From NCBI GenBank assembly GCA_002309295.1, contig DBXF01000017.1, forward strand, positions 9,972 through 42,932: a DNA stretch of 32,961 nucleotides, given 5' to 3'. The stretch is from Bacteroidales bacterium UBA1219 (lineage in GTDB: Bacteria; Bacteroidota; Bacteroidia; Bacteroidales; P3). Positions 14,707 to 21,922 of the stretch are shown here, piece by piece. The position numbers were made by a program, and so were the translations under genes. The notes under the pieces are model-generated. The model saw only the letters and a list, made by a program, of their open reading frames with translations. It ran no database searches and was not told the DNA's origin. How positions within the stretch are numbered: the stretch's first letter is position 1; each line of letters starts with the position of its first letter.

Positions 14707-15735
14707 TCACGACGAGTTCCGCAGTATTCCGTCGGCGGCGTCGCGATGGCGTTTCTTGATGTAGGCAGCAAGGGCTCTGGGTTCCACCACCTTCACTCCG
14801 GGACCGAACCCGAGAAAAGCCCTCATCAGCTCGCGGTTGATGATGACTTCGATGCTGAAAAGCGTCTCCCCCTCTTCGTTCTGCTCCACCACCTCCTGCG
14901 TGTGATGGATAGGCTTGGTGACGAAATATGGCGAGTCCATCTGCGAGGCCCAGAACTTAACGGTCTGCGGCTTGTCGTTCTCGTTGCGGCTCACGCCCAC
15001 CATCTCGGCGAAATATTTCTCGGCGTCGAACTGCTTGGGTTTGAAATAGGGCTCGTCGGGCAGGGTGTGCAGCTCTTTGATGCGGTCGAGGGCAAGGATG
15101 CTCATAAACCGCGACTTCGACTTGCGTTTGCCTAGCACAAACCAGCGGTTGTTGTACTCTTTCAGCACGTAGGGGTAGAACACGAAAGTGGTAGGCTGCT
15201 GTGCTTTGAACGACTGGTAGGTCATCTGCTGCGCACAGCGGTTGCGCAGGGCGTCGTAGATCACCGACACATATTCGAGTCCGCGCAGACGGTCGTTGCG
15301 TTCCATAAGGATAAGCGGCTCGCGGTTGCCCGCCGCCATGCTCACCTGTTCCTCCATACGGCTCACAAGGTCGGAGACGCCCGCCATGGCGGGGAACCCC
15401 GTCATCTGTTTCATCACCCCCACGGCCTCGGTAAGCTCCGTCATGTCGCGCTCGGTGAGCGGACTGTGGAGGATGCTGTAGTCGGGGTCGGAATAGGTGT
15501 AGTATTTGTTGTCTATCACCACTATGGGTGCGTTGTAGCCGAGCCGGTCGCTGCGCATGGTCTGTATGTCGAGCTGTATGGTGCGGCGACTGATGCCCTT
15601 GCGGATGCCCTCGAATTCGTACAGGGCGGCGGCACAGGCTTCGATAAGGTCGTCGAGGGTCCACTTGCGGTAACGGTTGCACAGGCAGTGGTCGATGGTT
15701 TTGTAGCGCAGCAGCGCGTTGCGGTTTGCAGGCAT
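14707..15735 (-). CDS. WYL-domain transcriptional regulator (HTH + WYL)
   Basis: A 342-residue regulator. An N-terminal helix-turn-helix (about 10-75, with ISRRTIQLDIQTMRSD) reads DNA. The C-terminal WYL domain (about 155-225, YPYVLKEYNNRWFVLGKR then LALDRIKEL) is a ligand-sensing fold thought to bind nucleic acid or nucleotides. A WCX-type extension follows to the end. It diverges from rtcB across 357 bases. WYL regulators next to RNA-ligase or nucleic-acid repair genes are a recurring arrangement, so this protein most likely controls rtcB and senses RNA damage or a repair intermediate. Whether it activates or represses is not visible; the poor -33 box of rtcB hints at activation. Confidence 0.88.
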   Translation of the reverse strand: MPANRNALLRYKTIDHCLCNRYRKWTLDDLIEACAAALYEFEGIRKGISRRTIQLDIQTMRSDRLGYNAPIVVIDNKYYTYSDPDYSILHSPLTERDMTELTEAVGVMKQMTGFPAMAGVSDLVSRMEEQVSMAAGNREPLILMERNDRLRGLEYVSVIYDALRNRCAQQMTYQSFKAQQPTTFVFYPYVLKEYNNRWFVLGKRKSKSRFMSILALDRIKELHTLPDEPYFKPKQFDAEKYFAEMVGVSRNENDKPQTVKFWASQMDSPYFVTKPIHHTQEVVEQNEEGETLFSIEVIINRELMRAFLGFGPGVKVVEPRALAAYIKKRHRDAADGILRNSS

Positions 15736-15781
15736 TTTTTTAATTAGTAATTTGTAATGAGTAATTAGTAATTTATTGTAG

Positions 15782-15878
15782 GGGCGAAAAAATTTTCGCC
15801 CGTTTTTGGGTGAAAGAATTTCGCCCGTTCAGGGTAAAAATATTTCGCCATTTCATGGCAAAATTTCGCCCGTTTTTG
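15782..15878. repeat. Four spaced TTTCGCC repeats plus a perfect hairpin
   Basis: TTTCGCCCGTTTTTG or shorter versions start at 15794, 15819, 15843 and 15864, spaced 25, 24 and 21 bases. The first copy is also the right arm of a perfect 9-bp hairpin, GGGCGAAAA-aa-TTTTCGCCC (15782-15801). The array lies between the regulator start and its -7 box, so it would be in the regulator leader. The rest of this 357-base spacer (15736-16092) holds only the promoters described and low-complexity TAATTAGTAATTTG-type repeats at 15738-15775. Confidence 0.7.
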
Positions 15879-15883
15879 TGGTG

Positions 15884-15891
15884 CAAAGATA
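15884..15891 (-). promoter_or_regulatory. -7 box for the WYL regulator
   Basis: A perfect TATCTTTG box on the minus strand; no -33 TTTG at the expected distance. The leader would be about 140 nt and carry the TTTCGCC repeat array. Confidence 0.45.
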
Positions 15892-16023
15892 CGCAATTTT
15901 GGTGAAAAATGATGGTTTTCGAGCGAAAAAATGACGATTTTTTAGGGGTGTGACGAAAAAAATTTCATTTTTATTTTATTGATTTACAATGAAGTAAAAA
16001 TTATTTTAAAATATTTTTCATGC

Positions 16024-16059
16024 TACGCAAAAAGATTGCGCACCCCCTTTATAATTTTG
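16024..16059 (+). promoter_or_regulatory. rtcB promoter with operator-like dyad
   Basis: TAATTTTG (16052-16059) is a perfect -7 box 33 nt before the rtcB ATG. In place of a -33 TTTG lies a dyad, CGCAA-aaaga-TTGCG (16026-16030 and 16036-16040), extended by a further matching outer pair. The nearest TTG is only 13 nt from the -7 box. A dyad over a defective -33 region is what an activator-dependent promoter looks like, and the divergent WYL protein is the obvious candidate to bind it. Confidence 0.6.
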
Positions 16060-16092
16060 CAATGTCGAAAACAAAAAAATAGATTTTTTATT

Positions 16093-17268
16093 ATGGAAAA
16101 AGTAGAAGAAATGGGAACCACGGTGGTCAAGATGTGGCTCACCGACATAGAAGAAAAGGCACTACAGCAGGTGCAGAACCTCGCCTCGCTGCCTTTCGTG
16201 TATCATCACATCGCGCTGATGCCCGACTGTCACGCAGGTATGGGGATGCCCATCGGCGGCGTGCTGCCCACCAACGACGTGGTTATTCCCAACGCCGTGG
16301 GCGTGGATATCGGCTGCGGCATGCGTGCCGTAAAGACCAACATCCGTGCAGAGATGATAGAAGAGGCTTTCCTGCGTAAGATAATTATGAGCGGCATCCG
16401 CCAGCGCATCCCACTGGGAATGGACCACCACAAAGAACGTCAGGACGAGAAATATATGCCCGTGGGTTTCGACATAGACAGTATGTATGTAGTTAAACAT
16501 CAGTATATTTCTGCGCAACATCAAGTGGGGACGCTGGGAGGCGGCAACCATTTCATCGAACTGCAGAAAGACGGTGATGGATGGCTGTGGATAATGATCC
16601 ACTCAGGCTCGCGCAACCTCGGCAAACAGGTGGGCGACTACTACAACAAACGTGCGAAGATTCTCAACGAGATGTATTTCAGCAAAGTGGAGTCGAGCAT
16701 ACAGCTGCCGTTCCTGCCGTTGAGGACACCGGAATTCACCAGCTACTGGGACGAGATGAACTACTGCATCGCCTTTGCCCACTGCAACCGCAGCCTGATG
16801 ATGGAACGTATCAAAGAGGTGTTTACCGACGCCTTGCCCGACGTGGAGTTCGAGCCCGACATCGACATCGCCCACAACTACGCCGCTTGGGAGAACCATT
16901 TCGGCCACAACTGCATAGTACACCGCAAAGGGGCCGTGCGCGCAAGGGCGGGCGAGACGGGCATCATCCCCGGCTCCATGGGGACAAGCTCGTATATTGT
17001 GGAAGGTCTCGGCAACCCCGAAAGCTTTATGAGCTCCAGCCACGGCGCGGGACGCACCATGAGCCGCACCAAGGCTATCAACACCCTCAACCTCGAGGAG
17101 GAGATAAAGAAGATGGACGAAAAGGGCATCGTCCACAGCCTCCGCAGCCAGCGCGACCTCGACGAGGCCTCCAGCGCCTACAAGGACATCGACCAAGTGA
17201 TAGCACTCGAGTCGGACCTTGTGAAAGTGAAAGTCAAACTGGAGCCGATAGCTGTGATAAAGGGGTAA
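16093..17268 (+). CDS. rtcB: RNA-splicing ligase RtcB
   Basis: A 391-residue GTP- and Mn2+-dependent RNA ligase that joins 2',3'-cyclic phosphate or 3'-phosphate ends to 5'-OH ends, repairing RNAs cut by toxins or stress nucleases. Expected residues are present: VDIGCGM (Asp72, Cys75), GGGNHF (His153), IHSGSRNLG (His170), IAHNYA (His261) and SSSHGAGRTMSR with the guanylylated His317. RKGAVRA and PGSMGT also match. The length is that of the compact bacterial type. ATG 16093 lies behind a perfect -7 box; the frame is open 38 codons further but that would precede the promoter. No rtcA or archease gene is near. It is followed by a hairpin, then a small gene and rlaP on the same strand. Confidence 0.96.
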   Translation: MEKVEEMGTTVVKMWLTDIEEKALQQVQNLASLPFVYHHIALMPDCHAGMGMPIGGVLPTNDVVIPNAVGVDIGCGMRAVKTNIRAEMIEEAFLRKIIMSGIRQRIPLGMDHHKERQDEKYMPVGFDIDSMYVVKHQYISAQHQVGTLGGGNHFIELQKDGDGWLWIMIHSGSRNLGKQVGDYYNKRAKILNEMYFSKVESSIQLPFLPLRTPEFTSYWDEMNYCIAFAHCNRSLMMERIKEVFTDALPDVEFEPDIDIAHNYAAWENHFGHNCIVHRKGAVRARAGETGIIPGSMGTSSYIVEGLGNPESFMSSSHGAGRTMSRTKAINTLNLEEEIKKMDEKGIVHSLRSQRDLDEASSAYKDIDQVIALESDLVKVKVKLEPIAVIKG

Positions 17269-17273
17269 ACTCA

Positions 17274-17375
17274 AAGATGGTCAAGAGCAGAAATATTCGG
17301 TGTCTGCCGGCTTTTGAAATTCAACATGACTGATTGCGGTACGACCGTCCGCAGACCATCTTCTTTTTTATTTTG
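17274..17375 (+). terminator. Long-loop hairpin terminator after rtcB
   Basis: Perfect 9-bp arms AAGATGGTC (17274-17282) and GACCATCTT (17354-17362) are followed by a T-rich tail. The roughly 70-nt interior has further pairings (GTCTGC with GCAGAC, GCGGT with ACCG), so the whole is a branched structure rather than a simple terminator. It could end or attenuate rtcB transcription before the small gene. Confidence 0.5.
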
Positions 17376-17386
17376 GATAAAAATCG

Positions 17387-17394
17387 TATATTTG
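17387..17394 (+). promoter_or_regulatory. -7 box upstream of the first small gene
   Basis: A perfect TATATTTG box 40 nt before the ATG at 17435. No TTTG at the expected distance upstream. If used, the small gene and rlaP form a unit separate from rtcB. Confidence 0.5.
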
Positions 17395-17434
17395 CAATTT
17401 TAAAAGACAAAAATTATACCCAATTAAAATATAG

Positions 17435-17791
17435 ATGATTAAAATGGACAAAGAGAAAAACGAATTAGATGTATTGAAAGAAATAGCATTCGATATACTG
17501 AAGGAAGAAAAAGGCTGTGATTTTTGTATATGGCAAGATACGCTTCTCAAAGATTATACAACAGAAGTCATGGATGCATTTGGAGAGAATCCATACGATG
17601 TGTATCCTGCGCTATCGGACCTCTGGGAAACGCCCTATTTTGACAAGAACAGCGGTCTGGAATACACCTTCATGGAGTGGGCATTGGCTTTTGCAACAGA
17701 TGAATCGGTACGGATGTACTATGATATGATTTATGTGTTTGAAAGAAAAATAAAGGAAGCAGTTCATATTACACCTCGGAACATTGAGTGA
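17435..17791 (+). CDS. Small protein of unrecognised family, copy 1
   Basis: A 118-residue acidic soluble protein, mostly helical by eye, with many Glu, Asp and Tyr residues and no signal or membrane segment. I do not recognise the family. Its core, LWETPYFDKNSGLEYTFMEW (82-101) then ALAFATDESVRMYYD, recurs in the 150-residue protein at 18626-19078, so the two are paralogues. The codons are A/T-rich, unlike rtcB before it and rlaP after it. The next gene, rlaP, starts 41 bp downstream, suggesting co-transcription. A second ATG at 17444 is possible. Possible roles include an adaptor or partner of RlaP, or a small antitoxin or immunity protein; none is shown. Confidence 0.8.
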   Translation: MIKMDKEKNELDVLKEIAFDILKEEKGCDFCIWQDTLLKDYTTEVMDAFGENPYDVYPALSDLWETPYFDKNSGLEYTFMEWALAFATDESVRMYYDMIYVFERKIKEAVHITPRNIE

Positions 17792-17832
17792 AAACAGAGA
17801 AAAACAACAACTTATTAAGTGATTGATAACGA

Positions 17833-18609
17833 ATGAAAACCGCAATACTTGAACAGCTTGAGGCCATCGAGCGGGAGCACGATGTTTCGGTGCTACTTGC
17901 CGTGGAGTCGGGAAGCAGGGCGTGGGGTTTCGAGTCGAAGAACAGCGACTGGGACGTGCGTTTCGTGTATGTGCACCGTCTGCAGTGGTATTTGCGTGTG
18001 GAGCCCCAGCGCGACACCATCGAGCGTATGCACGGCGACCTCGACCTTGCGGGCTGGGAGCTGCGCAAGACTCTGGCACTGCTCAAACGCTGCAACCCCG
18101 CACTTATGGAGTGGCTCGACTCCCCCTTCGTCTATCGTGCCGACGACGCTTTCCTCGCACGTATCCGCACCGCGGCACAGGATTTTTTCAACCCCATCGC
18201 CTCGATGTACCACTACAACCATATCTACATCTCCCACGACGAGCGTTACCTGCAACGTCCCGACTGCTCGATGAAACGTTTCCTCTACTACCTGCGGGGA
18301 GTGCTGGCCTGTCGCTGGATAGAGCAACGCCACACCCTGCCGCCTGTGCCTTTCGCCAAGCTGGTGGAGGCCACTGTGGAGGATGCGGCGCTGCGGGCGA
18401 AAATCGACCACCTGCTACAACTCAAAAAGAGCGGCGAGGAACACGACGTAAGAGTGGTGGACAAGGACCTTATGACCTACGCCCGCAACCTTGCCAGCTA
18501 TTACAACGAGCATATCGAAAGTTTCCGTCCCGAACTGGACAAACACCCCGCCGAAACGCTTGACGACCTACTGTACGATATGGTGATGAAATATAAAGAA
18601 GTAGAATAG
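17833..18609 (+). CDS. rlaP: RlaP-type nucleotidyltransferase (RNA-ligase-associated)
   Basis: A 258-residue DNA polymerase beta-superfamily nucleotidyltransferase of the PF10127 (Nuc-transf_2, RlaP) group. The catalytic core is ESGSRAWGFESKNSDWDVRF (25-44), with the GS loop and the two acidic residues Asp39 and Asp41. The third acidic position is probably in MHGDLDLAGWELRK. The helical C-terminal half has YNHIYIS and MKRFLYYLRGVLACRW, typical of the family. RlaP proteins cluster with RNA ligases and are proposed to add a nucleotide or modify RNA ends before sealing; biochemistry is not settled. Placement after rtcB supports a shared RNA-repair role. Its last 16 codons are duplicated as a scar at 19082-19135. 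Confidence 0.85.
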   Translation: MKTAILEQLEAIEREHDVSVLLAVESGSRAWGFESKNSDWDVRFVYVHRLQWYLRVEPQRDTIERMHGDLDLAGWELRKTLALLKRCNPALMEWLDSPFVYRADDAFLARIRTAAQDFFNPIASMYHYNHIYISHDERYLQRPDCSMKRFLYYLRGVLACRWIEQRHTLPPVPFAKLVEATVEDAALRAKIDHLLQLKKSGEEHDVRVVDKDLMTYARNLASYYNEHIESFRPELDKHPAETLDDLLYDMVMKYKEVE

Positions 18610-18625
18610 ATAAAATAAAGATGGT

Positions 18626-19078
18626 ATGAATTACGAAGAAGAGGTAAAAAAACGCGAGAGGCATTTAAAGCAAATGGTTGTTGCTTTTGAAAATTGCGAT
18701 GTTGAGGCCGCTGCTTTTTCCGAAATGAAAAGGGATGGTTTCAACTATTTAAAGGGATTCTTCGGGTGTGATCGAGGAATGTGGGTGGATTATCTCAAAT
18801 CCAAACATGGCGATTTTTTAACTGTTTTGTATGGCATTGACTCACAACTTATCGAAAACACCTTGGAAAAACTATGGAAAACACCTTATTACGACCCCGA
18901 TAGCGAACAGGAATATACCTTTCGTTATTGGGCATCTGTGTTTTCAACAGAAGAGGCGGTGCAACTATATGATGATTTGACCACTTTGAAAAATTCGTGG
19001 AAAAGAATGTACACAGAACTTTCGGTGGCAACAAGAAGAAAAGCTCAACAAAATCAAAATGACCAAGGGCAGAAATAA
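18626..19078 (+). CDS. Small protein of unrecognised family, copy 2
   Basis: A 150-residue soluble, charged protein with the same core as the 118-residue protein upstream of rlaP: LEKLWKTPYYDPDSEQEYTF (80-99) followed by WASVFSTEEAVQLYDD. The N-terminal 60 residues diverge more. The C-terminus (RRKAQQNQNDQGQK) is a polar tail that may be a by-product of rearrangement. Immediately after its stop, in the same frame, comes a remnant of the rlaP 3' end. It starts 16 bp after rlaP. It is A/T-rich in codon use like copy 1. Family and function unknown. Confidence 0.78.
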   Translation: MNYEEEVKKRERHLKQMVVAFENCDVEAAAFSEMKRDGFNYLKGFFGCDRGMWVDYLKSKHGDFLTVLYGIDSQLIENTLEKLWKTPYYDPDSEQEYTFRYWASVFSTEEAVQLYDDLTTLKNSWKRMYTELSVATRRKAQQNQNDQGQK

Positions 19079-19081
19079 TCG

Positions 19082-19135
19082 GCCGAAACGTTGGACGACC
19101 AGCTGTACGATATGGTGATGAAATATACGGGATAA
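19082..19135 (+). pseudogene. rlaP 3'-end remnant
   Basis: These 54 bases read AETLDDQLYDMVMKYTG-stop, nearly the same as the RlaP C-terminus AETLDDLLYDMVMKYKEVE. At the DNA level 42 of the first 46 bases match 18550-18595, and GATAAAAT after the stop is shared as well. It is in the same frame as, and directly after, the stop of the 150-residue gene. No start or upstream rlaP sequence is present, so it is a scar: the end of a lost second rlaP copy, or a duplicated target. Confidence 0.85.
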
Positions 19136-19153
19136 AATACAAAACACTAAAAA

Positions 19154-20905
19154 ATGGAAATCAGGGAAACAAATGAAGAAACTCGTTCTTTCTGGGGAAG
19201 AGCGATGTCGGCAGAAAAGTTTGAAAAAGACGGACTTTGGGGACTAAAAACCCCATCGGGTGATATTGTTTTGGAACCAAGATATGACCAGATAGAGTTC
19301 TGCACCGACTTTGTTTATGTCCATTACGACAACAGACACAAGTTTTTCTATAAAAGCGGTAGCACAAGAGACTGTCCCGATTACGATGACGACTACCGTT
19401 TTTACGAAAATGGCAAAATAGGAATTAGAAATATGGACGGCAGCGAGTATCTCCCAGCTGCATATGACGAAATAATCGACTGGGGAAAAGGTTGTGATGT
19501 TATCTATGTCAGAAAAGGCAAAGAGTTTCACTATTACAACCATAACCAAGAGGAAATACTCACTGAAATAGAAGTTATTCCAGAAGATGCTTATCCCGAA
19601 TGCCCATACAATTTAGGAGAAGACCAAAACAGAAATGTACTTGTGTGTGTGGAGCCAATTGAAAAAAAGGAGGGTAACAGAGATTGCTTTGCTTATAACC
19701 AATGGGTTAGGCTCAGCCGCATTCCTTGCTCCAAAGTTAGAGAGATGTTTAGCAACTGTAAGGTGGTTCCAATGTCGTCAGATGCAATTAACCATTTTGA
19801 TGAGGAGGATACATATATCTATTCCGCCAGAGTTTGTTCGGCCAATGGAAAATACCCCATCACTAAGTGTATAGACAAGTTCAAGACATTGGGATGTTAT
19901 GACTCCTCGTGGGAATATCTGCTTAAAATAAGTATAAACAAAAACACCACGATAAACCCCAGCGACTTATATAATGCCATTAAACATTTCGATAGTAAGG
20001 GTGGCTGCGAAATCGCTGTTGATTATGACGACACTCTTGACGATGGGGTGGTAAGGGTGTTTCAAATTCATTTTTTCTGGGACGATATGGGTGCGTTCCT
20101 TAACGACAATTTCAAACAACACGTACTGCCCGACTGTAATGTCGAGGTTGTTCAAAAAGAGTTGGAGCAAATTCCTTTAACCGAGAAAAGAAAATATATT
20201 TTGGAAGCATTCTGGTGGATTGTGCCAACAGAATCAACAAGAAGCTGGTTTGAAACAAGGAAAGTGCTGGAGTATCTGAAATCTGTGGGAAGTAGTGATT
20301 TTACAACTCTGGTATGTAAAAGTTTGGAGATAACCCCATACTATATGGAAGAAATCACACCTGTTCATTGGAAAACCATGAAAGAAATCATCTTATGGGC
20401 TATTTCCAACGGGGGACAAATAAACAGTATCCACAGCGGTAAAACTTTGTATGAAGGATTTTTGGAAAATTTGAAAGAAGCCAAAGACGAAACAAACCAA
20501 GAAGCAGAATTTTACGAATCCGTCAAAAACGGGGAGTTTTTGGCCGAATGGCTCATAGAAATGGGCGGTACTACAGCAGCAAAACAAAGAAAAAGGATAG
20601 CTTCCAGACTGGATGGCCTAACACCCCAAGAGGTGTTGGATTTGGCCTCTTTGAAGTCGTTTTTCATTCCGCGTGCATACATTGACTATGCGTATGAAGA
20701 AGAGAAAGAAGGACAAAATGACTATAAGTTTGTTGCTGACGAAGTGAAACATTGTTTCCGTCAAGGCGACTGGGTGCTGCTTATCGTTGTCGGCCGTCCC
20801 GACTACCAATTCGGGAATATCATAAAAGTAGAGTACGACAGCATTTTCATCCACACCGACGAGTGGCTGGACATCAGCGAGGAGTATTCAATTTCGTTGG
20901 CATAA
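19154..20905 (+). CDS. WG-repeat-containing protein of unknown function
   Basis: A 583-residue soluble protein without a signal peptide. The N-terminal 25-140 holds WG-type beta repeats: EKDGLWGLKTPSGDIVLEPRYDQIEF is a canonical unit, and ENGKIGIRNMDGSEYLPAAYDEI is a second, weaker one. The remaining 430 residues are mixed alpha/beta, acidic, and not recognised. Features include WWIVPTESTRSWFETRKVLEYL and a C-terminal half with GDWVLLIVVGRPDYQFGNII. It follows the rlaP remnant by 18 bp on the same strand, so it probably belongs to the same transcript as the RNA-repair genes. WG repeats usually mediate protein contacts. Codon use is A/T-rich like the small genes and unlike rtcB and rlaP. The repeats were identified by eye. 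Confidence 0.78.
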   Translation: MEIRETNEETRSFWGRAMSAEKFEKDGLWGLKTPSGDIVLEPRYDQIEFCTDFVYVHYDNRHKFFYKSGSTRDCPDYDDDYRFYENGKIGIRNMDGSEYLPAAYDEIIDWGKGCDVIYVRKGKEFHYYNHNQEEILTEIEVIPEDAYPECPYNLGEDQNRNVLVCVEPIEKKEGNRDCFAYNQWVRLSRIPCSKVREMFSNCKVVPMSSDAINHFDEEDTYIYSARVCSANGKYPITKCIDKFKTLGCYDSSWEYLLKISINKNTTINPSDLYNAIKHFDSKGGCEIAVDYDDTLDDGVVRVFQIHFFWDDMGAFLNDNFKQHVLPDCNVEVVQKELEQIPLTEKRKYILEAFWWIVPTESTRSWFETRKVLEYLKSVGSSDFTTLVCKSLEITPYYMEEITPVHWKTMKEIILWAISNGGQINSIHSGKTLYEGFLENLKEAKDETNQEAEFYESVKNGEFLAEWLIEMGGTTAAKQRKRIASRLDGLTPQEVLDLASLKSFFIPRAYIDYAYEEEKEGQNDYKFVADEVKHCFRQGDWVLLIVVGRPDYQFGNIIKVEYDSIFIHTDEWLDISEEYSISLA

Positions 20906-21060
20906 AAAAATCTCTCCCCCGCAGTAAGTTTTGGCAAAAAAGCGGTACAAAAAAGTACTTCCGAAAAGCGAAAAACATCGGGAAACCAATAATTTAGAAG
21001 GCTAAAAATTTGATATACAGCGTATTGAAAAAACAAACAACGTAAAACTGATAAAAATAT

Positions 21061-21091
21061 TTTGCAGAGTCGAAAAAAAATTGTATCTTTG
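21061..21091 (+). promoter_or_regulatory. Bacteroidota-type promoter for the first sigma factor gene
   Basis: TTTG (21061-21064), a 19-nt spacer and TATCTTTG (21084-21091) form a consensus promoter. The transcript would carry an A-rich leader of about 110 nt. Upstream, 20906-21060 holds nothing I can name. Confidence 0.88.
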
Positions 21092-21194
21092 CAGTTCGAA
21101 ACAGTTAAAAAACAAAGTATAAACTAAAACAGAAGATTATCGAAGCATAACTACTATTTTTGTAAAAGAAAACAGTAAATAAAAACCCAAAACA

Positions 21195-21201
21195 TAGGAG
21201 G
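21195..21201 (+). promoter_or_regulatory. Strong Shine-Dalgarno site
   Basis: TAGGAGG lies 5 nt before the ATG at 21207, a perfect match to the 16S anti-SD complement. This is unusual here: other starts in the window have A-rich or unrelated leaders, as is typical for Bacteroidota. Confidence 0.85.
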
Positions 21202-21206
21202 TTATT

Positions 21207-21794
21207 ATGAACGTAGCAACAAAGGCAATGATCAGCGACAACGAGCTGATAAATGGCTACAGAAATGGTAATTATGCAGATTTCGAGACACTTCTGGCCC
21301 GCCATCAGGCAAAAGTGTACGGCTATATCTTTTCCGTGGTAAAGGACAAGAACGTGGCCGACGACATATTCCAAGACACATTTTTGAAAGTTGTACAGAC
21401 CATCAACTCGGGCATGTACAAGGACGAGAACAAGTTCATACACTGGGTTATGCGCATTTCGCACAACCTTATCGTGGACCATTTCCGCAGGGTGAGCAAG
21501 CTGCCCACGGTGAACAAAAACGATTTCCTGCTCGAAAACCTGCGCGTGCTCGACGACAATGTGGAAAAAGTGGTGATCAAAAACCAGACCCGTCAGGACA
21601 TACGCAAGCTGATAAAGAAACTCCCCGACGAGCAGCGCCGCGTGGTGATACTGCGTCACTACGGCAAATACGAGTTCAAGGACATAGCCGAGAAAACGGG
21701 CGTGAGCATCAACACCGCCCTCGGCCGTATGCGCTACGCCATCATCAACCTGCGCCGTCTGGCCCGCAACAGCAACGTGATGCTGGAAATCTAA
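21207..21794 (+). CDS. ECF-type RNA polymerase sigma factor
   Basis: A 195-residue sigma-70 family factor with region 2 (about 25-95: DFETLLARHQAKVYGYIFSV, DDIFQDTFLKVV, FIHWVMRISHNLIVDHFRR) and region 4 (about 130-185: KLPDEQRRVVILRHYGKYEF, then DIAEKTGVSINTALGRMRYA, the DNA-binding HTH). No anti-sigma gene is adjacent. It is a single-gene unit with a consensus promoter, an A-rich leader, an exceptionally strong Shine-Dalgarno site and a strong terminator, which suggests high, constitutive synthesis. That is atypical for a stress-induced ECF factor and fits a general-purpose one. Confidence 0.93.
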   Translation: MNVATKAMISDNELINGYRNGNYADFETLLARHQAKVYGYIFSVVKDKNVADDIFQDTFLKVVQTINSGMYKDENKFIHWVMRISHNLIVDHFRRVSKLPTVNKNDFLLENLRVLDDNVEKVVIKNQTRQDIRKLIKKLPDEQRRVVILRHYGKYEFKDIAEKTGVSINTALGRMRYAIINLRRLARNSNVMLEI

Positions 21795-21827
21795 TCCAGT
21801 TCAACATCGAAAAACACGAAATAAAAT

Positions 21828-21855
21828 AAAAACAGGCTCCAAAGAGCCTGTTTTT
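21828..21855. terminator. Bidirectional Rho-independent terminator
   Basis: Perfect 12-bp arms AAAAACAGGCTC and GAGCCTGTTTTT enclose a CAAA loop. The A and T tracts make it work in both directions: for the sigma factor gene and, on the other strand, for tgt. Confidence 0.93.
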
Positions 21856-21889
21856 AGTTTCTATAGGGAATTCACCCCCAAAAAAACAA

Positions 21890-21917
21890 ATCCGAAATCC
21901 TAAATCCGAATTCCGAA
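21890..21917. repeat. Short TCCGAAAT-type repeat after tgt
   Basis: The motif ATCCGAAATCC recurs within this stretch as ATCCGAATTCCGAA. A close match, TTCCGAAATCCGCATTCCGA, lies just after the ung stop at 12121-12140. Both sit directly downstream of minus-strand stop codons. Confidence 0.55.
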
Positions 21918-21922
21918 ATAAA

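Noticed and set aside
15782..15878. CRISPR-like array
   Set aside because: The repeated unit is only about 8-15 bases, spacing varies from 21 to 25, the copies are imperfect and no cas gene is near.
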